The notes under the pieces were generated by a model. The model worked only from the letters and a program-made list of their open reading frames with translations, was not told where the DNA came from and searched no databases. A program made the position numbers and the translations under genes. From Owenia fusiformis (Eukaryota > Annelida > Polychaeta > Sabellida > Oweniidae), in the NCBI GenBank assembly GCA_903813345.2, contig CAIIXF020000001.1, positions 30,493,915 to 30,557,914 on the forward strand: DNA of 64,000 nucleotides. The letters are read 5' to 3'. Of this stretch, positions 61,222-64,000 are shown piece by piece; positions within the stretch are counted from its first letter, which is position 1, and each line of letters opens with the position of its first letter.

Positions 61222-61408
61222 AGGGCCGTAGCCAAAGGGGGGGGGTGAGCGGAAGGAGCGACCGCTCCCCTCCGGCCAGAAATTCTTTCAAAATCATGCG
61301 GGTTTTCACCATTCTGAGCACTTTTCGCATGATTTTTTGCCAAAACTGTCAAAAAGCCCCCCCCTTGGTAAAACCGCTCCGGCAGATAAATCCTGCATAC
61401 GGGCTTGA
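61222..61408. mobile_element. hAT-like MITE
   Basis: Starts CAGGGCCGTAGCCAAAGGGG, with AGCGACCGCTCC inside, and ends CCGCTCCGGCAG, then GCATACGGGC. CAGGG-starting, G-rich ends recall hAT MITEs. No clear 8-bp duplication. Confidence 0.45.
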
Positions 61409-61619
61409 ATTGCCGGAGTTTGTTTCATGTAGGTCTACGTCCAAAAATATCTTGAAAGTTCTCTACAAAGTTCGATATTTAAAAGAACGCCCATGGGCCT
61501 TTCAAGAGATAAGTCTCTTCAAACAGACGATCGTGTGTAATCATGATTAATCATGTGTAAAACAAGCAACTCTGGTATATCGTCTCAAAGCATACATGAA
61601 CGGCCTTATCATCACTCAC

Positions 61620-61663
61620 CAGTCATCACTCACGTAACCATTGTCAAATTCTTCCGCAGACAT
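61620..61663 (-). CDS. Weak candidate first exon (15 residues)
   Basis: The minus strand reads ATG then SAEEFDNGYVSDD with a strong GTGAGT donor, phase 2. It lies upstream of the first visible SYCP2 exon and is in the right orientation. There is no similarity to known SYCP2 starts, and an intermediate exon would still be needed. Confidence 0.15.
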
Positions 61664-61765
61664 AAAAGTATATTATTATATTGTATCTAATGTATATATT
61701 GTAATTTAATAATTTGTTTTTGTATTAATTTGCTCTCCAAATTGGAAGAAATAAAGATCCATACC

Positions 61766-62217
61766 CAGGCCTGTCAACTTGGGAACACCTAACATGAGTG
61801 ACTTGGAAATGTTGAACACCTCCCCTCAAAATGTGGACACCTTGGTCCAAATCTGAACACCTTGATCCAAATTTTGAACACCTTGGATTAAATTTTATTA
61901 CATCTTGCCAAATTTTGAACACCTCAAATTTTTCGCGCTCGCTAAACTCGCTCGCTAACCTCGCATGCGTGACATATACGCAATTCGCGTGAAAAGTCCG
62001 AACGAAATGCGTACATTTTTTTTCCGGCGTTCGTATTTTTACTGTGTAGACGATCTTTTTTAAAATATTTTCTACAGAAATATTTTTGCTTGACAATTAC
62101 CAGGTAAAATGCGTATTTGCGTGACATTTTCTGTCACGCAAAAATAACTGGCGTGACTTCAAATTCTTCAGCAAATGCGTGACAAATACGCAAATTGCGG
62201 GACAGTTGACAGGCCTG
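61766..62217 (-). mobile_element. Repeat family E, complete copy with TIRs
   Basis: 452 bases with perfect 14-base inverted ends CAGGCCTGTCAACT and AGTTGACAGGCCTG. CATACC is present directly outside both ends, although the right flank is itself a CATAC repeat. The minus strand has an ORF with KYAFYLVIVKQKYFCRKY and FRSDFSRELRICHA, nearly the same as in the 7.5 kb copy. CAG ends suggest a hAT-related non-autonomous element. Confidence 0.75.
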
Positions 62218-62584
62218 CATACCATACCATACCATGTGGTATAATAGGTGGCTGAACGTAAGTGAAAGTAACGCACCGTTGGCCCAGATTTGAGAGTCGA
62301 ATACGTTTTCTTCAAGGTTAAGTCTTCTTCGCCCCATGAGAAAATATTACACGAACTTAAGATTATCATGGGATGTTGACATTTTGACAGTCAAAAACTA
62401 AACATGGGGTTTTGTAAAGTCGGCGTAATTTGAAAATGTACAGGAAACATTGGACTCTTCACATCAATATTTCTCTATTCATTTGATTCCCCAGAACAAT
62501 ATAACAAGAAGGGGGAATATAGACGTGAGTATAATTATTAAATTCCATGACATTTATCATTAATATTATTACTACTCAACATAA

Positions 62585-62735
62585 TTTGACAATAAAGTTA
62601 ACCCGTTTCCGTCACGATTCACATTGACTTCTAATGTGTTAAGATTTTCCCGCGAAAATCTGCCCTACTCTGACGTCAGAGATTTCAGGTTTGCTAATTA
62701 TAATATTCATGAGCTGACTTTGGGGAAAGGTGAAT
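62585..62735 (-). repeat. Fragment related to 60205-60336 (CRE-bearing)
   Basis: The reverse complement shares ATTCACCTTTCCCCAAAGTC, TGACGTCA, AGGGCA and ATTTTCGC in the same order as 60228-60320. It contains the 14-base palindrome CTCTGACGTCAGAG. Confidence 0.55.
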
Positions 62736-63769
62736 ACAAGAACACAAATGTGTACAATATGATCCCGTCAAATGGTTATCCTGAAAATGAGTAGACAAGA
62801 CTTTACCGTTACAATTTTGGGACGGAAAATGCAAATGGCCACCTTAAAATTTACCCAGAATGCCAAATAATTAGTCAGCTCTAGATTTTCATACTAAGAA
62901 CCATCCCTGAAAATTTGAAATTGATCCGTCAAACAGTAAACCAGAAAACGCGTAAACAAGACTTTACAGACAAGATTTTAGGATGGAAAAATCCAAAATG
63001 GCTGCCTTGACATTTGCCCAGAATGCCTAAAAACTAATCAGTTCTAGATTTTCATACTAAGAATCATCCCTGAAAATTTGAAATTGATCTACCAAATGCT
63101 TCACCTGAAAACGCGTAGACAAGACTTTACAGACAAGATTTTAGGACGGAAAATCCAAAATGACTGCCCTGACATTTATCCAGAATGTCAAAAAACTAAT
63201 CAGTTCTCAATTTTAAAAAACACATAGACAAGACTTTACAGGCAAGATTTTAGGACGGAAAATCCAAAATGGCTGCCTTGACATTTACCCAGAATGCCAA
63301 AAAACTAATCAGATCTAGATTTTTATACTAAGAATCATTCCTGAAAATTTAAAATTGATCTACCAAACGGTTCACCTGAAAATGCGTAGACAAGATTTAC
63401 AGACAAGACTTTAGGACGGAAAATCCAAAATGGCTGCCTTGACATTTACCCAGAATGCCAAAAAACTAATCAGATCTAGATTTTCATACTAAGAATCATC
63501 CCTGAAAATTTGAAATTGATCTACCAAATGGTTCACCTGAAAACGCGTAGACAAGACTTTACATTTACCCAGAATGCCAAAAAACTAATCAGATCTAGAT
63601 TTTCATACTAAGAATCATCCCTGAAAATTTGAAATTGATTTACCAAACGGTTCACCTGTAGCGGTTTTGGAGAAAACTGCCGGACGTAAGGACAGACAGA
63701 CAGACGGACAGATAGACGGACGCGCCTAGGCCAACAATATGGCCCCACACTATGTGGTGGGGACATAAT
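62735..63769. mobile_element. Pearl-like element, family A, copy with the longest array
   Basis: Starts ACAAGAACACAAATGTGTAC, like the 8.67 kb copy, and carries five to six units of about 163 bases, some shortened. It then has GTAGCGGTTTTGGAGAAAAC, a GACAGACAGACGGACAG tract and CCCCACACTATGTGGTGGGG, then ACATAA. Confidence 0.78.
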
Positions 63770-63794
63770 AAAAAGCTAAAATCAAATTTAACTT

Positions 63795-64000
63795 GAAAAA
63801 CAGCAACTCCACGGAGTAGGAAATCCCACCGAACAAAACATGTTTTGATAAATAGCGACCATATAAAATTTCATCTACTGGTATTTAAATAAATTATCAA
63901 AGATTATGAAACATGGTTGCCATTTGGAAATTCAGCTGTTATCTTTAGATTTCGTTTTTTAGCAGAGCTCCTATGTCCCAAGGCATCAGCATATACAATT
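63795..64000. mobile_element. Pearl-like element, family B, 5' part (runs off window)
   Basis: CAACTCCACGGAGTAGGAAA, then TCCCACCGAACAAAACATG, followed by a core unit ending at the window edge with CAAGGCATCAGCATATACAA. Confidence 0.6.

Noticed and set aside
62276-62337. Minus-strand MGRRRLNLEENVFDSQIWAN with a GTGCGT donor as a first exon of SYCP2
   Set aside because: Its phase does not fit the first visible exon, there is no similarity to SYCP2 starts, and it abuts a mobile element.
62640-62685. E2F-like TTTTCCCGCGAAAA plus CRE palindrome read as the SYCP2 promoter
   Set aside because: The same order of words recurs at 60228-60320, so this is part of a dispersed repeat. Promoter use is not supported without a mapped start.

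Overview
The window looks like AT-rich nuclear DNA from a marine invertebrate animal. Coding capacity is split into many short GT-AG exons, introns are long, and mobile-element debris is dense. Several repeat families share one layout: a core unit of roughly 160 bp repeated in tandem, then an ACGG-type microsatellite, then a short terminal hairpin. This recalls the 'pearl' / Helentron-derived elements described from bivalve molluscs. A lophotrochozoan, probably a bivalve, is therefore my best guess, but this is inference and no species is claimed.

Two host genes can be supported, both on the minus strand. The large one runs from about 59.2 kb down to at least 28.67 kb. It is SYCP2, the synaptonemal complex / chromosome axis protein. 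I could place 30 consecutive coding exons whose phases agree at every junction, about 1,638 codons. They cover most of the N-terminal armadillo-like domain, the Spt16M-like (PH-like) domain, a long charged disordered middle, and the start of the C-terminal coiled coil. The first exon(s), roughly the first 60 residues judging from vertebrate length, and the last exons, roughly 150 residues, were not found. The visible coiled coil resembles the Cor1 domain of SYCP3 strikingly, which fits the idea that the SYCP2 and SYCP3 coils are paralogous.

The second gene, at 24490..25539, is intronless and encodes a rhodopsin-class peptide-type G-protein-coupled receptor of 349 residues. It lies downstream of, or nested inside, the 3' part of SYCP2.

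The rest is mobile-element landscape. 1-5 kb: AT-rich DNA, one copy of a 0.6 kb dispersed repeat, a mariner-type element and a pearl-like element. 5.7-10 kb: a minisatellite, a mariner-type element with a second element nested in it, and a pearl-like element with a duplicated end. 11.3-17.2 kb: a TATA box with a mini-ORF, further pearl-like repeats, a reverse-transcriptase fragment lying inside one of them, and a small inverted-repeat element. 18-24 kb: small inverted-repeat elements and a palindromic mariner derivative. 30-59 kb: SYCP2 introns carrying a 1.46 kb long-inverted-repeat element with a 5-bp target duplication, plus several smaller elements. 59.7-64 kb: two pearl-like arrays, hAT-like elements and a CRE-bearing repeat. 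I recognised no rRNA, tRNA, CRISPR array or LTR/viral element.

All family calls were made by eye and from memory of family sequences. No alignment or database search was run.
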